A program made the translations under genes and the position numbers. Under the pieces are notes generated by a model. It worked only from the letters and a program-made list of their open reading frames with translations. It was not told the origin of the DNA and did no database searches. Positions 8,250 to 15,805 of a stretch of 52,146 nucleotides of DNA are shown here, piece after piece. The stretch is from Amycolatopsis anabasis (GTDB lineage Bacteria; Actinomycetota; Actinomycetes; Mycobacteriales; Pseudonocardiaceae): positions 1-52,146 of the forward strand of contig NZ_VTHK01000057.1 of the NCBI RefSeq assembly GCF_009765355.1. The letters are read 5' to 3'. Numbering within the stretch: the first letter of the stretch is position 1; the number at the start of each line of letters is the position of its first letter.

Positions 8250-9065
8250 TCAGTGGTGGTGGCCTTGTCGGCCGAGGGTCTCCACGGGGGTCGCGCCGGG
8301 GCGGGTCCACTGCGGCACGGGGCGGCCGGTCGGGCCCCAGGTGGCGTTCCCGTCGGCGTCCGTGCGCCAGTACCAGCAGATCGGCGAGCCGTGCCCGCCG
8401 ACCGGCGAGCCGGCCTGCGGCGCCTCGGGCCAGCCCTCGGGGTTGTCCTCCCATCCCTCGCGTCGGCCGTAGGGCGTCATGTCGAGCAGGCCGAGGGATC
8501 CGCTGGCCGGCTCGTTGCCGCGGCCCGTCGTGGAGTAGGTGAGGAACACGCGGTCGCCGTCGCGCAGGAAGCAGACGAGGTGCCCCATTTCGCCGCCGAT
8601 CGGCGCGTCCACGTCGCGCACCGAGTACCAGGGCTGGGTGTAGCCCATGAACTCGACGTAGGAGGCCACCTCGTCCCACCGGCCCGTGGTCAGGATGGCG
8701 AACGAGACGCCGCGGGCGTTGAGGTAGACGGCGTCCTTCAGGTGCCAGGCCGTGAGGGTGCAGCCCTCGCACTGCCCCTGGTGCGGCGCGCCGTCGTACC
8801 ACATGTGCTGGTAGACCACGAGCTCGTCGCGGCCCTGGAACAGGTTTAGGAACGGGACAGGGCCGTCGGGTCCGACGACCTCGACCGTCCCGTCGATCTC
8901 CACCATCGGCAGCCGGCGGCGGGCCGCGGCGATCGCGTCGCCTTCGCGGGTGTGGGCCTTCTCGCGGACCAGGAGCTCGTCCCGGGCGGCCTGCCAGGTG
9001 GCCAGATCGACCACGGGCGGGCGGCCGGGCAGCGCGGTGGTCGGGTCGTCCGGCGTGGTCGTCAT
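8250..9065 (-). CDS. DUF899 family thioredoxin-like protein
   Basis: This 271-residue protein has the DUF899 pattern: VDLATWQAARDELLVREKAHTRE, then FQGRDELVVYQHMWYDGAPHQGQCEGCT, and a C-terminal CWYWRTDADG with a trailing HHH. Family members are predicted thioredoxin-fold proteins of unknown activity. The CEGC pair near residue 120 could be redox active. A GGAGG lies six bases before the ATG. It is convergent with the metallophore operon (20-base gap) and probably unrelated to it. Confidence 0.85.
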   Translation of the reverse strand: MTTTPDDPTTALPGRPPVVDLATWQAARDELLVREKAHTREGDAIAAARRRLPMVEIDGTVEVVGPDGPVPFLNLFQGRDELVVYQHMWYDGAPHQGQCEGCTLTAWHLKDAVYLNARGVSFAILTTGRWDEVASYVEFMGYTQPWYSVRDVDAPIGGEMGHLVCFLRDGDRVFLTYSTTGRGNEPASGSLGLLDMTPYGRREGWEDNPEGWPEAPQAGSPVGGHGSPICWYWRTDADGNATWGPTGRPVPQWTRPGATPVETLGRQGHHH

Positions 9066-9294
9066 GGTGTCCTCCGTGGTGTCTCGTGCCGCTTCGACAG
9101 CGCGTCGGAACTTTATTACGCGCGGGAATGCCGGTCCACGCTCGCGTGTCCCTGGTCAGGAGGTGTTTCCTCGGCGACAACGCAAGAGTCAACACCTCGG
9201 CTCTTCTCAACCGCCCGCACCGCGGTCAACCATCGATGGCGGCTGCTGGGGCCGACCTGACGAGTGTCGTTCAGGGAATTCGAGGAGATTGTGA

Positions 9295-9636
9295 ATGCAC
9301 AAGTTCGCTAAAACGTTGGTTGTGGGTGGCGCCGCGGTCGCCTGGGTGTTGGGAGCCGGCACCGCGTCGGCGGGCGACGTAGCGGCAGGGCAGGCTCGAG
9401 CGGCCGCTCCCGCCGTGCATGATTGCTGGACCGAGGCTGTGGACGATGCGCGAGTTCGGATCAAATGCAACTATGTTTCCGTAGGAGAGGTCCGCGGATA
9501 TGCCGTGTGCGCCGGGGTTGACAGCAACATCGCCACCGGTTGGATAACGGCTCCCAAGAATCAGTACGTGACGATAACGTCAACGTACAAATGCCGGTGG
9601 GGAATCCGCAGTCATCACGTTGAAGAGCGGGGCTGA
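9295..9636 (+). CDS. small secreted cysteine-containing protein
   Basis: This 113-residue protein has a Sec signal peptide (basic start MHKFAKT, hydrophobic core, AGTASAGD cleavage region near residue 27). The mature domain has four cysteines (HDCWTE, IKCNY, AVCAG, YKCRWG) that could form two disulfides. A GAGGAG lies upstream of the ATG. No family was recognised. It stands alone between divergent and unrelated genes and is followed by a strong hairpin. It may be an extracellular small protein; function unknown. Confidence 0.6.
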   Translation: MHKFAKTLVVGGAAVAWVLGAGTASAGDVAAGQARAAAPAVHDCWTEAVDDARVRIKCNYVSVGEVRGYAVCAGVDSNIATGWITAPKNQYVTITSTYKCRWGIRSHHVEERG

Positions 9637-9647
9637 CGCCGATTGAC

Positions 9648-9680
9648 GGGTGCTCGCCGCGGCCGCCGCGGCGAGCGCCC
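9648..9680 (+). terminator. GC-rich hairpin terminator after the small secreted protein
   Basis: A perfect 11-base stem (GCTCGCCGCGG at 9652-9662 with CCGCGGCGAGC at 9666-9676, loop of three) extends through a wobble and three more G-C pairs to 9648 and 9680. It lies 12 bases after the stop and has no T-tract. Such U-less hairpins are common terminators in actinobacteria. Confidence 0.65.
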
Positions 9681-9833
9681 ACACCGCTGGACGAGACCGG
9701 CGACTCGACCGGCAAGGCCGCTACCCGTACCGTACCTCCTGACCGGCCGACCGCCGGCCCGCTGATCTGGTGTCGTGCCGGTTCAGCGGGCCTTGCTGTC
9801 TTGAACCGCGTGACCGGAGGAGTCGATGCTGGG

Positions 9834-10790
9834 ATGACGGCAGGGCGATCGATGCCCACACAGGACGACGTGCTCGGGTACTTCAGCACGCTGTCGAACT
9901 GGGGACGGTGGGGCGACGACGACGAGCTCGGCACGCTGAACCACATCACCGACGACGTCCGGCTGGCGGCGGCGCGGGCCGTGCGCCACGGCAGGAGCGT
10001 GTCGTGCGCATGGGATGTTGCCGTACCGGAAGACATGGAGCGGTCGACGACGACGTGCCCGTGTGCCGCCGACATGCCGGGTGCCGAGGACATACCGGTG
10101 CCCGGATTCCGCAACGACCGGCGCTGGGGCTTTTCGAACGAACGGCTCGGCATCATGTTCCACGGCAACACCGTCACCCACGTCGACTCGCCGTGCCACC
10201 TCTTCTGGGACGGCACGATGTACAACGGGCGATCGCACTCGTTGGTCGACGCCGCGACGGGATCGGCGTGGGCGGCCGTCACGGCGGCGGCGAACGGGAT
10301 CGTCACGCGTGGTGTCCTGCTGGACATCGCGAGGGTCCGCGATGTGCCGTGGCTGGAACCGGGGCAGGGGGTGTTTCCCGAGGATCTCGAGGAGGCCGAG
10401 CGTCGCCAGGGCGTGCGGGTACGCCCCGGCGACGCGGTACTCCTGCGGACCGGCGGTGGCCGCATCCGCCACGAGGGCGGCCAGGCCGGCGGCATCACGC
10501 AGGCCGGTTGGCACGCGTCCTGCCTGCCGTGGCTGCATGAACGGGAGGTCGCGCTGATCGGCGCTGACACCCCCCAGGACGTTCAGCCTTCGGGGTACGA
10601 AGACGTGTTGATGCCGGTCCACGCCGTGAGCCTCGTCGCGATGGGTCTGTGGCTGCTCGACAACTGCGACCTGGAGGCGTGCGCGACGACGGCTGCCGAA
10701 CTCGGCCAGTGGGACTTCCACCTCGCGGTCGCGCCGGTCCGCTTCGCCGGTACTTCCGGCAGCCCGGTCAATCCGATCGCCACGTTCTGA
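9834..10790 (+). CDS. cyclase-family hydrolase (kynurenine formamidase-like)
   Basis: This 318-residue protein belongs to the cyclase superfamily (PF04199). The metal-binding motif HGNTVTHVDSPCH lies at residues about 110-122, and supporting family text includes DDELGTLNHIT and GDAVLLRTG. Members hydrolyse amides or lactams (for example N-formylkynurenine, isatin) with a divalent metal. In-frame TTG (9801) and GTG (9810) starts exist, but the ATG at 9834 follows GGAGG at 9816-9820. Substrate is not predictable from context. Confidence 0.8.
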   Translation: MTAGRSMPTQDDVLGYFSTLSNWGRWGDDDELGTLNHITDDVRLAAARAVRHGRSVSCAWDVAVPEDMERSTTTCPCAADMPGAEDIPVPGFRNDRRWGFSNERLGIMFHGNTVTHVDSPCHLFWDGTMYNGRSHSLVDAATGSAWAAVTAAANGIVTRGVLLDIARVRDVPWLEPGQGVFPEDLEEAERRQGVRVRPGDAVLLRTGGGRIRHEGGQAGGITQAGWHASCLPWLHEREVALIGADTPQDVQPSGYEDVLMPVHAVSLVAMGLWLLDNCDLEACATTAAELGQWDFHLAVAPVRFAGTSGSPVNPIATF

Positions 10791-10802
10791 CCATGGGACC
10801 CG

Positions 10803-10847
10803 CGCGAAACGGGGAACTCGGTAGACCGAAACGGGGGACTCGCGCCA
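10803..10847. repeat. two copies of a ~22-bp repeat (GAGTYCCCCGTTTCGGT family)
   Basis: Just after the cyclase gene are two tandem units, each containing CGAAACGGGGRACTCG. On the other strand they read CGAGTYCCCCGTTTCG. The same unit occurs three times at 51603-51666. It is non-coding here, between convergent genes, and may be a genome-wide dispersed repeat. Confidence 0.7.
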
Positions 10848-10880
10848 GTCAAGCCCGGTCCGACCGCGGCCCGGCACGAC

Positions 10881-12539
10881 TTACGACACCGGGGGAGCGA
10901 CCGGTCCCGGCCGGTAGTACAGGTCCGTGCCCACCCAGTTCACCGCGTCGCGCGGCGGCGTGGGCGGGGGAGCGGGAACGAAGTTGTTCGCGTCGTCGAT
11001 GCTTCCGGTGCCGTCGTACTGGGGCCGCAGCGGATACGGGAACACCGGTCGGGTCCGGAGTTCGTTGCCCTGCGCGTCCCGTCCGGTGGCGACGATCTTG
11101 TCCGGGGCCTTGCCGCGTTCGACCCAGCCGATCAATTCGCGGAACGGGTTGAACTCGGTCAGCCGGTCGCCGCCCGCGCAGTGGTACAGGCTCGGCACCA
11201 TGAACGTCCGGGCGAATTCCTGGGTTTGCCGCAGGCCACCGGAATGCCGCACCAGGCGCTGGTAGTAGTCCAGCGTCGCGGCCGGTGGGATGCCCGGATC
11301 GGCCCAGCCGTGCCAGAGGATGAGCTTGCCGCCGGAGCGCCGGAACGGCTCGAGGTCGAGGCTCAGCGCGTTGGCTTTCAGCCCTTCCGGGGTCAGGCGG
11401 TCGAATTCGCGGACCGTGAACTGGAAGTCCTTGAGCGACGAATGCGGCGTGCCGATCGGGTAGCCGATGTACTTGAGGTAGTTGTCGGCGATCCCGGTGT
11501 GCAGCGGCACCGGGAAGTCCGGGGACGGCAGGATGGTCCCCTCCCAGGCGAGTTCGGAGCCGAAGGGTTGCGAGCCGGGGTAGAGGCGGCGCCCGTGGGC
11601 GTCAGCCGGTCCCGCGTACAACTTCCGCGCGGCTTCCACCTGGGCCGCGGTCAGGCAGTCCGGCTGGTCGGTCGCGCCCGGGCAGCGCACGGCCACGGGG
11701 TCGAAGCGGCAGGCACGCGGATCTTCGATTTGGCCGTCGACCAGCCCGTCCAGCCGGTCGCAGGCCGCCACCGCGGCGTTGTGCAGCACCGGCAGCTTCT
11801 CGCGGGTGATGATCGGGGCGCCGTTCTCGCCGGTGTTCGAGCGGATGTTCCAGGTCGCGTACACCCCCGCCAGCGGGCCGAAGTAGCTGGCCGGTGCGCC
11901 CGCGAGGATGCCGTCGAAATCGTCCGGGTACCGCTGGGCGAGCAGCAGTCCTTCGCGGCCCCCGGTGGAGCACCCGTCGAAGTACGAATGCTTCGGCGGC
12001 GATCCGTAGTAGGCCGCGATGATCCGCTTGGCCGCGACCGACACCACATGGGGCGCGCGGAAGAAGAAGTCGTCGCGCGCCGCCTGGTTGTCCGCCGCCC
12101 ACTTCCCGTCGATGCCGTCGCCCACGTGGCCGTCGTCGGTCGCCGCCACCGCGAGGTCCCCACCGCGCGGACCACCGCAGTCGGGGAACTGGACCGGGAA
12201 GATCAGGCCGCAGAAGGCGCCGCACCCGTACTGGAGGTAGCGCCCGGTGAACGTGGCGGTGGGGAGTTTGAGCTGGAAGCCCACGGCGGGTTCCACCTGA
12301 CCGCGCACATCGCAGTACTCCGGTTCGCCGCCGGTGGCCGGAACGACCGTCGCCGCGGTGACCCGGGTCGCCGCCGAGGGGATGTCGAACTGCCCGACCA
12401 GCTCGGCGCACTGCCGGACCGGTTTGAGCACCGGGTCCGCCTCCGCCGCCGCGGTGCTCGGAACGAGACCGGTCAGGGCCGTGGTCAGGGCGATGAGCGC
12501 CACGCAGGTTCTGGCGCGCCAGGACGATCCGCGTCTCAT
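10881..12539 (-). CDS. secreted tannase/feruloyl esterase-family enzyme
   Basis: This 552-residue protein has a signal peptide (VALIALTTALTGLVPSTAAAEA) and the tannase/feruloyl esterase fold. The nucleophile motif is CSTGGREGLLLAQRYPDDFDG (serine near residue 190), an acid region reads LILWHGWADPGIPP, and a histidine lies in YHCAGG. The family hydrolyses esters of gallic, ferulic or related acids, usually extracellularly. Start is the ATG at 12539. An in-frame GTG at 12548 would overlap the upstream gene's stop and is the alternative. It follows the SRPBCC gene by a few bases and may be co-transcribed with the ArsR pair. Confidence 0.85.
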   Translation of the reverse strand: MRRGSSWRARTCVALIALTTALTGLVPSTAAAEADPVLKPVRQCAELVGQFDIPSAATRVTAATVVPATGGEPEYCDVRGQVEPAVGFQLKLPTATFTGRYLQYGCGAFCGLIFPVQFPDCGGPRGGDLAVAATDDGHVGDGIDGKWAADNQAARDDFFFRAPHVVSVAAKRIIAAYYGSPPKHSYFDGCSTGGREGLLLAQRYPDDFDGILAGAPASYFGPLAGVYATWNIRSNTGENGAPIITREKLPVLHNAAVAACDRLDGLVDGQIEDPRACRFDPVAVRCPGATDQPDCLTAAQVEAARKLYAGPADAHGRRLYPGSQPFGSELAWEGTILPSPDFPVPLHTGIADNYLKYIGYPIGTPHSSLKDFQFTVREFDRLTPEGLKANALSLDLEPFRRSGGKLILWHGWADPGIPPAATLDYYQRLVRHSGGLRQTQEFARTFMVPSLYHCAGGDRLTEFNPFRELIGWVERGKAPDKIVATGRDAQGNELRTRPVFPYPLRPQYDGTGSIDDANNFVPAPPPTPPRDAVNWVGTDLYYRPGPVAPPVS

Positions 12540-12544
12540 CGGAT

Positions 12545-13057
12545 TCACCGCCCGTCGCGAAGGTCGGCCGCGATCTGCTCCAGCAGATCCATCTGCTCCT
12601 GCAGGCCGACTTCCATCCCGGAATCGAGGATGGTGTCGCGCAGTTCCTTGTTCGGGCAGCGCACGAGGTAGGTGAGGGTGGTGCGCCCGCCGGTTTCGGT
12701 GAAGCTGACGATGTTCAGCGGCACCGCTTCGTCGGACGCTTCGGCGCCCGGCATCTCGTAGACCTCGGTCGTCACGATCCGTTCGTTTGGGACGATCTCG
12801 CGGTACTCGCCGTGGAAGGCGACTTCGAACCCGCCGTTCGCCACCAGCACGTACCGCCAGCGGCCGCCGACCCGCAGATCGATCTCGACGCTCGTCATCG
12901 TGCCGCGGTGCCCGCTCCACCACTTCCGGACCAGTTCCGGCGTGGTCCACGCCCGGTAGACCAGATGCCTTGGCGCGTCGAACTCCCGGGTGATCAGGAT
13001 TTCCTCGTCCGAGGGAAGCGTCACCATCGCCGATCCGCTGCTCGTCTTCTCCACCAT
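12545..13057 (-). CDS. SRPBCC / AHSA1-like domain protein
   Basis: This 170-residue START-like protein has the AHSA1 pattern: ITREFDAPRHLVYRAWTTPELVRKWW near the start, then VGGRWRYVLV, and HGEYREIVPNERIVTTEVYE. Such proteins bind small hydrophobic ligands and are commonly paired with an ArsR repressor, exactly as here (upstream gene one base away). Function beyond the fold is unknown. Confidence 0.88.
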   Translation of the reverse strand: MVEKTSSGSAMVTLPSDEEILITREFDAPRHLVYRAWTTPELVRKWWSGHRGTMTSVEIDLRVGGRWRYVLVANGGFEVAFHGEYREIVPNERIVTTEVYEMPGAEASDEAVPLNIVSFTETGGRTTLTYLVRCPNKELRDTILDSGMEVGLQEQMDLLEQIAADLRDGR

Positions 13058-13058
13058 C

Positions 13059-13394
13059 TCATTCCTCCTCGTCCTTGAGTTCCGCCAGCACGTCGTCCAA
13101 CAGCTCGAACCGCTCCGACCACGAGCGCTCGTACTTCTTCACCCAGTCGTGGATCGGCTTGAGCGCCCGGCCGTTGAGCCGGTACAGCCGCTGCCGCCCT
13201 TCGTCCCGCACGTCGACCGCCCCCACTTCGCGGAGTACCCGCAGGTGCTTGGACACCTGCGGCTGGGCCAGCCCGAGCGCGCCGACCAGGTCGTTCACCG
13301 AGCGCTCACCGCTCGCGAGGACGTCGAGGATCTGCCGCCGCCGGGGTTCGGCCACCGCGTTGAAAGCGTCCGTGGTCGTTGCCGCTCGCGCCAT
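13059..13394 (-). CDS. ArsR-family transcriptional regulator
   Basis: This 111-residue winged-helix protein starts AFNAVAEPRRRQILDVL and has the recognition helix region LGLAQPQVSKHLRVLREVGAV, followed by the wing DEGRQRLYRLN. No cysteine metal site is visible, so it is likely the non-metal ArsR type found beside AHSA1 genes. It is divergent from an MFS transporter and probably controls both directions through the AT-rich region between them. Confidence 0.9.
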   Translation of the reverse strand: MARAATTTDAFNAVAEPRRRQILDVLASGERSVNDLVGALGLAQPQVSKHLRVLREVGAVDVRDEGRQRLYRLNGRALKPIHDWVKKYERSWSERFELLDDVLAELKDEEE

Positions 13395-13399
13395 GCGGC

Positions 13400-13425
13400 A
13401 ATCATATTCCCATATAGGTATGCGT
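13400..13425. promoter_or_regulatory. AT-rich operator/promoter candidate between ArsR and MFS genes
   Basis: Positions 13403-13422 contain CATAT repeated (13403-13407 and 13411-13415) and CATA/TATG arms, a striking AT island in GC-rich DNA. It lies six bases upstream of the ArsR start on the minus strand. It is a plausible autoregulatory site, inferred from composition and position only. Confidence 0.45.
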
Positions 13426-13485
13426 CAAGGGGCTAGAACCATCGATGGATTGCCCGGGTACACCACGCGCGGAAGCATCAGATCC

Positions 13486-14745
13486 GTGCCGAGCCCGAAG
13501 CGCGTGACGGCGGTGACCGTCACGATCCTGTTCGTGTCCTGGATCGTCAGCTTCATCGACCGGTTCGTGATCGCGACGGCGTTGCCGAGCATCGGCAAGG
13601 AGTTCGGCCTCGACCGGAGTCAGCAGGGCTTGCTGCTGACGGTGTTCTTCGTGATGTACGCGCTCTTCCAGTACCCCGGCGGCCTGATGGCCGATCGGAT
13701 CGGCGCCCGGAAGACCATGGTGATCGCGATGGTCGCGTGGTCGGTGTTCACCGGCGTGAGCGGCCTCGCGATCTCCTTCGGCATGTTGCTGATCGTCCGG
13801 GTGCTGTTCGGCGTCACCGAGGGGCTCTTCCCCGGCGCCGCGACGAAGGCCCTCGCCGAGCGGACCGAACCGGCGACCCGGATGACCGCCACCGGGATCG
13901 TCCTCTGCTCGAACCCGTTCGGCGCCGCGCTGGCACCAATGATCGCGGCACCGGTGATCGCCGCCGTCGGCTGGCAGAGCTCCTTCCTCGCGGTGGCCGC
14001 CGCGGGCGTGGTCGTGGCGGTGGTGCTCTGGTACACCCTGCCGCGTCCGCTGCCCGCCGAGGTCGCGGTGGACAAGGACGCGGCGCCCTCCGCGCCGCGG
14101 ATCGGGCTCCTCGGGTTGCTGCGCCGCGGCGTGCTGTGGCGTTTCACCCTGATGTACGGCGGATTCGGCCTGGTGGGCTGGGGGCTGACCAGTTGGGTGC
14201 CGGGCTACCTGCAGACCGAACGGCACGTGTCGACCAGCGCGTCCGGCCTGCTGGCCTCGATCCCGTTCTTCTGCGGCACCGCGGGCATGGTGCTCGGCGG
14301 CCTGCTCTACGACCGCGTCTTCCACGGGCGGCACCGGCTGCTGATCATCCCGTCCTGCCTGGCCTCCGGCGGTTTCCTGCTGCTGATGGTTTCGGCGTCC
14401 TCGACCGGGATGTTCATCTTCTACCAGTCGGTGGCGATGCTGGTGCTCTACCTGAGCATCATGCCGATCTTCGGGCTCCCGCTGCGGTTGCTGCCCCGCG
14501 AGATCGCCGGTTCGGCCAGCGGCCTGATCAACATGGGCGGCCAGATCGCGGGCGCCGTCGCGCCGTTCGTGATGGGGTTCCTCGCCGACCACGTGTCGTT
14601 CGACGCGGCCTTCCTGTTCCTGGAGGTCGGGCTGGTCGTCGCGGCGGGTGCCACCTTCTGGGCGCCCCAGCGCCCCGAGGACCTGCTGAAACACTTCCCC
14701 GAACTGACCGCCGAACCGGGCCACCAGGAGGACACTCGGGTGTAA
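13486..14745 (+). CDS. MFS transporter, anion:cation symporter (ACS)-like
   Basis: This 419-residue transporter has twelve predicted membrane helices. ACS-type sequences include IVSFIDRFVIATALPSIGKEFGL, the loop PGGLMADRIGARK and RVLFGVTEGLFPGAATKALAE. ACS members take up organic acids such as hexuronates or aromatic acids. The GTG at 13486 follows GGAAG and is preferred. An in-frame ATG at 13420 lies in the putative operator. It is divergent from the ArsR-SRPBCC-tannase genes; import of an aromatic acid released by the esterase is possible but speculative. Confidence 0.85.
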   Translation: MPSPKRVTAVTVTILFVSWIVSFIDRFVIATALPSIGKEFGLDRSQQGLLLTVFFVMYALFQYPGGLMADRIGARKTMVIAMVAWSVFTGVSGLAISFGMLLIVRVLFGVTEGLFPGAATKALAERTEPATRMTATGIVLCSNPFGAALAPMIAAPVIAAVGWQSSFLAVAAAGVVVAVVLWYTLPRPLPAEVAVDKDAAPSAPRIGLLGLLRRGVLWRFTLMYGGFGLVGWGLTSWVPGYLQTERHVSTSASGLLASIPFFCGTAGMVLGGLLYDRVFHGRHRLLIIPSCLASGGFLLLMVSASSTGMFIFYQSVAMLVLYLSIMPIFGLPLRLLPREIAGSASGLINMGGQIAGAVAPFVMGFLADHVSFDAAFLFLEVGLVVAAGATFWAPQRPEDLLKHFPELTAEPGHQEDTRV

Positions 14746-14757
14746 AAGTGAGACGAT

Positions 14758-14791
14758 GGTACCGTTTTTCGGTGACTGATACAGGTACCGT
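14758..14791. repeat. direct repeat GGTACCGT upstream of methyltransferase
   Basis: GGTACCGT occurs at 14758-14765 and again at 14784-14791, 26 bases apart, around the candidate start codons of the following gene. Each copy contains the palindrome GGTACC. It could be a regulator site; nothing else supports that. Confidence 0.35.
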
Positions 14792-15437
14792 GAATCACTG
14801 GGACGAACAGGCCGCGAACTGGATCGCCTGGGCTCGCGAGCCCGGGCACGACGCTTACTGGCATTACCGCGACGCGTTCTTCGAATTGGTGCCCGCGCCG
14901 GGGGAGTCCACTTTGGATATGGGCTGCGGCGAGGGCCGGGTGGTCCGCGACCTCGCCGCGCGCGGTCATCGGGTCACCGCCGTGGACGCCTCGGCGGATC
15001 TGCTCGCCGCGGCTCGGGAGGCCGATCCGGACGGTGACTACCGCCGGGCGGACGCCGCCGACCTGCCCTTCGCCGACGACGAGTTCGATCTGGTCGTTTC
15101 CTACAACATGCTGATGGACGTGCCGGACGCGGCGGCCGTGGTGCGCGAGGCGGCCCGGGTGCTGCGGCCGGGCGGACGGCTGTGCCTCTCGCTCGTGCAT
15201 CCGATCGCGGACGCCGAACGCTGCATGGACGGCGACTACCTCAGGACCGTGCGGTTCCACACCGAGGTGGAACAAGGCGGGCTGCGCATGGTGTTCGACG
15301 GCTGGCGCCGCCCGCTGTCCGCGTACACCCGCGCGCTGGAGGACGCGGGTCTGGTGATCGAGGCACTCCGCGAGCCGTCGGACATCGAGACCCCGGAGTT
15401 CCCGCTGTTCCTCTGGATGCGGGCCCGGCACGCCTGA
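14772..15437 (+). CDS. class I SAM-dependent methyltransferase (Methyltransf_11 type)
   Basis: This methyltransferase of about 221 residues has motif I LDMGCGEGRVVRDLAARGH, an acidic post-motif VTAVDASADLL, motif II in FDLVVSYNMLMDVPDAAAVV, and VLRPGGRLCLSLVHP. GTG starts at 14748, 14772 and 14790 are all in frame. 14772 is chosen because 14790 would trim conserved-looking sequence and the earlier one sits three bases past the previous stop. Substrate unknown; probably a small molecule. Confidence 0.75.
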   Translation: MTDTGTVNHWDEQAANWIAWAREPGHDAYWHYRDAFFELVPAPGESTLDMGCGEGRVVRDLAARGHRVTAVDASADLLAAAREADPDGDYRRADAADLPFADDEFDLVVSYNMLMDVPDAAAVVREAARVLRPGGRLCLSLVHPIADAERCMDGDYLRTVRFHTEVEQGGLRMVFDGWRRPLSAYTRALEDAGLVIEALREPSDIETPEFPLFLWMRARHA

Positions 15438-15444
15438 CCGGCGG

Positions 15445-15479
15445 GCATATCCGGTGGGTTATCACCCACCGTGATATGC
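15445..15479. promoter_or_regulatory. composite palindrome (terminator or operator)
   Basis: Outer arms GCATATC (15445-15451) and GATATGC (15473-15479) enclose an inner perfect hairpin, GGTGGGT (15453-15459) and ACCCACC (15464-15470). It lies just after the methyltransferase stop and starts the 368-base gap before the halogenase operon. It could terminate the upstream gene or bind a repressor. The AT-containing outer arms are unusual for a terminator in this DNA. Confidence 0.5.
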
Positions 15480-15554
15480 GATCCGTTCGCAACGCGCTCG
15501 TTACCCCGAACGGTGTAATTGGACTTACGCTTTCTTGATCAGCTTGCCTGGTAC

Positions 15555-15641
15555 GCACCATCGGCGGTGGCGCCGGGCCGGGAGACCCCCTGCCGGGCGC
15601 CGCGGATGGTGCGGCTGCGATTTCAAATAGCACGGTATTTG
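15555..15641 (+). promoter_or_regulatory. structured 5' leader of the adenylation/halogenase operon
   Basis: A long stem-loop can form. GCACCATC (15555-15562) pairs with GATGGTGC (15605-15612), enclosing GGCGCC (15569-15574) with GGCGCC (15596-15601). A second hairpin, CAAATA (15624-15629) with TATTTG (15636-15641), follows. They lie 165-250 bases upstream of the ATG, in a 368-base gene-free gap (15438-15805). No known riboswitch or T-box consensus was recognised. The rest of the gap shows only a good ribosome site (GGGAAGGA) before 15806. Confidence 0.45.
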
Positions 15642-15805
15642 AGGGCGTGGTCGTCGCGTGCTCCGCGAGGCGGTCATGGCCCGTGGTGAATTCTGTCCTC
15701 TTTAGGCATACGCGGAAAAGGGTCCCCAAGTTCATGCTGCCGTCGAGTGTCTGTCCAATGTAGACGCTGTGGTCGTTGACGCCCTTTCCGAAGTTGGGAA
15801 GGATC

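Noticed and set aside
15555..15612. T-box or known riboswitch in the halogenase leader
   Set aside because: Strong stems exist, but I could not find a specifier loop or a UGGN bulge, or any other class consensus.
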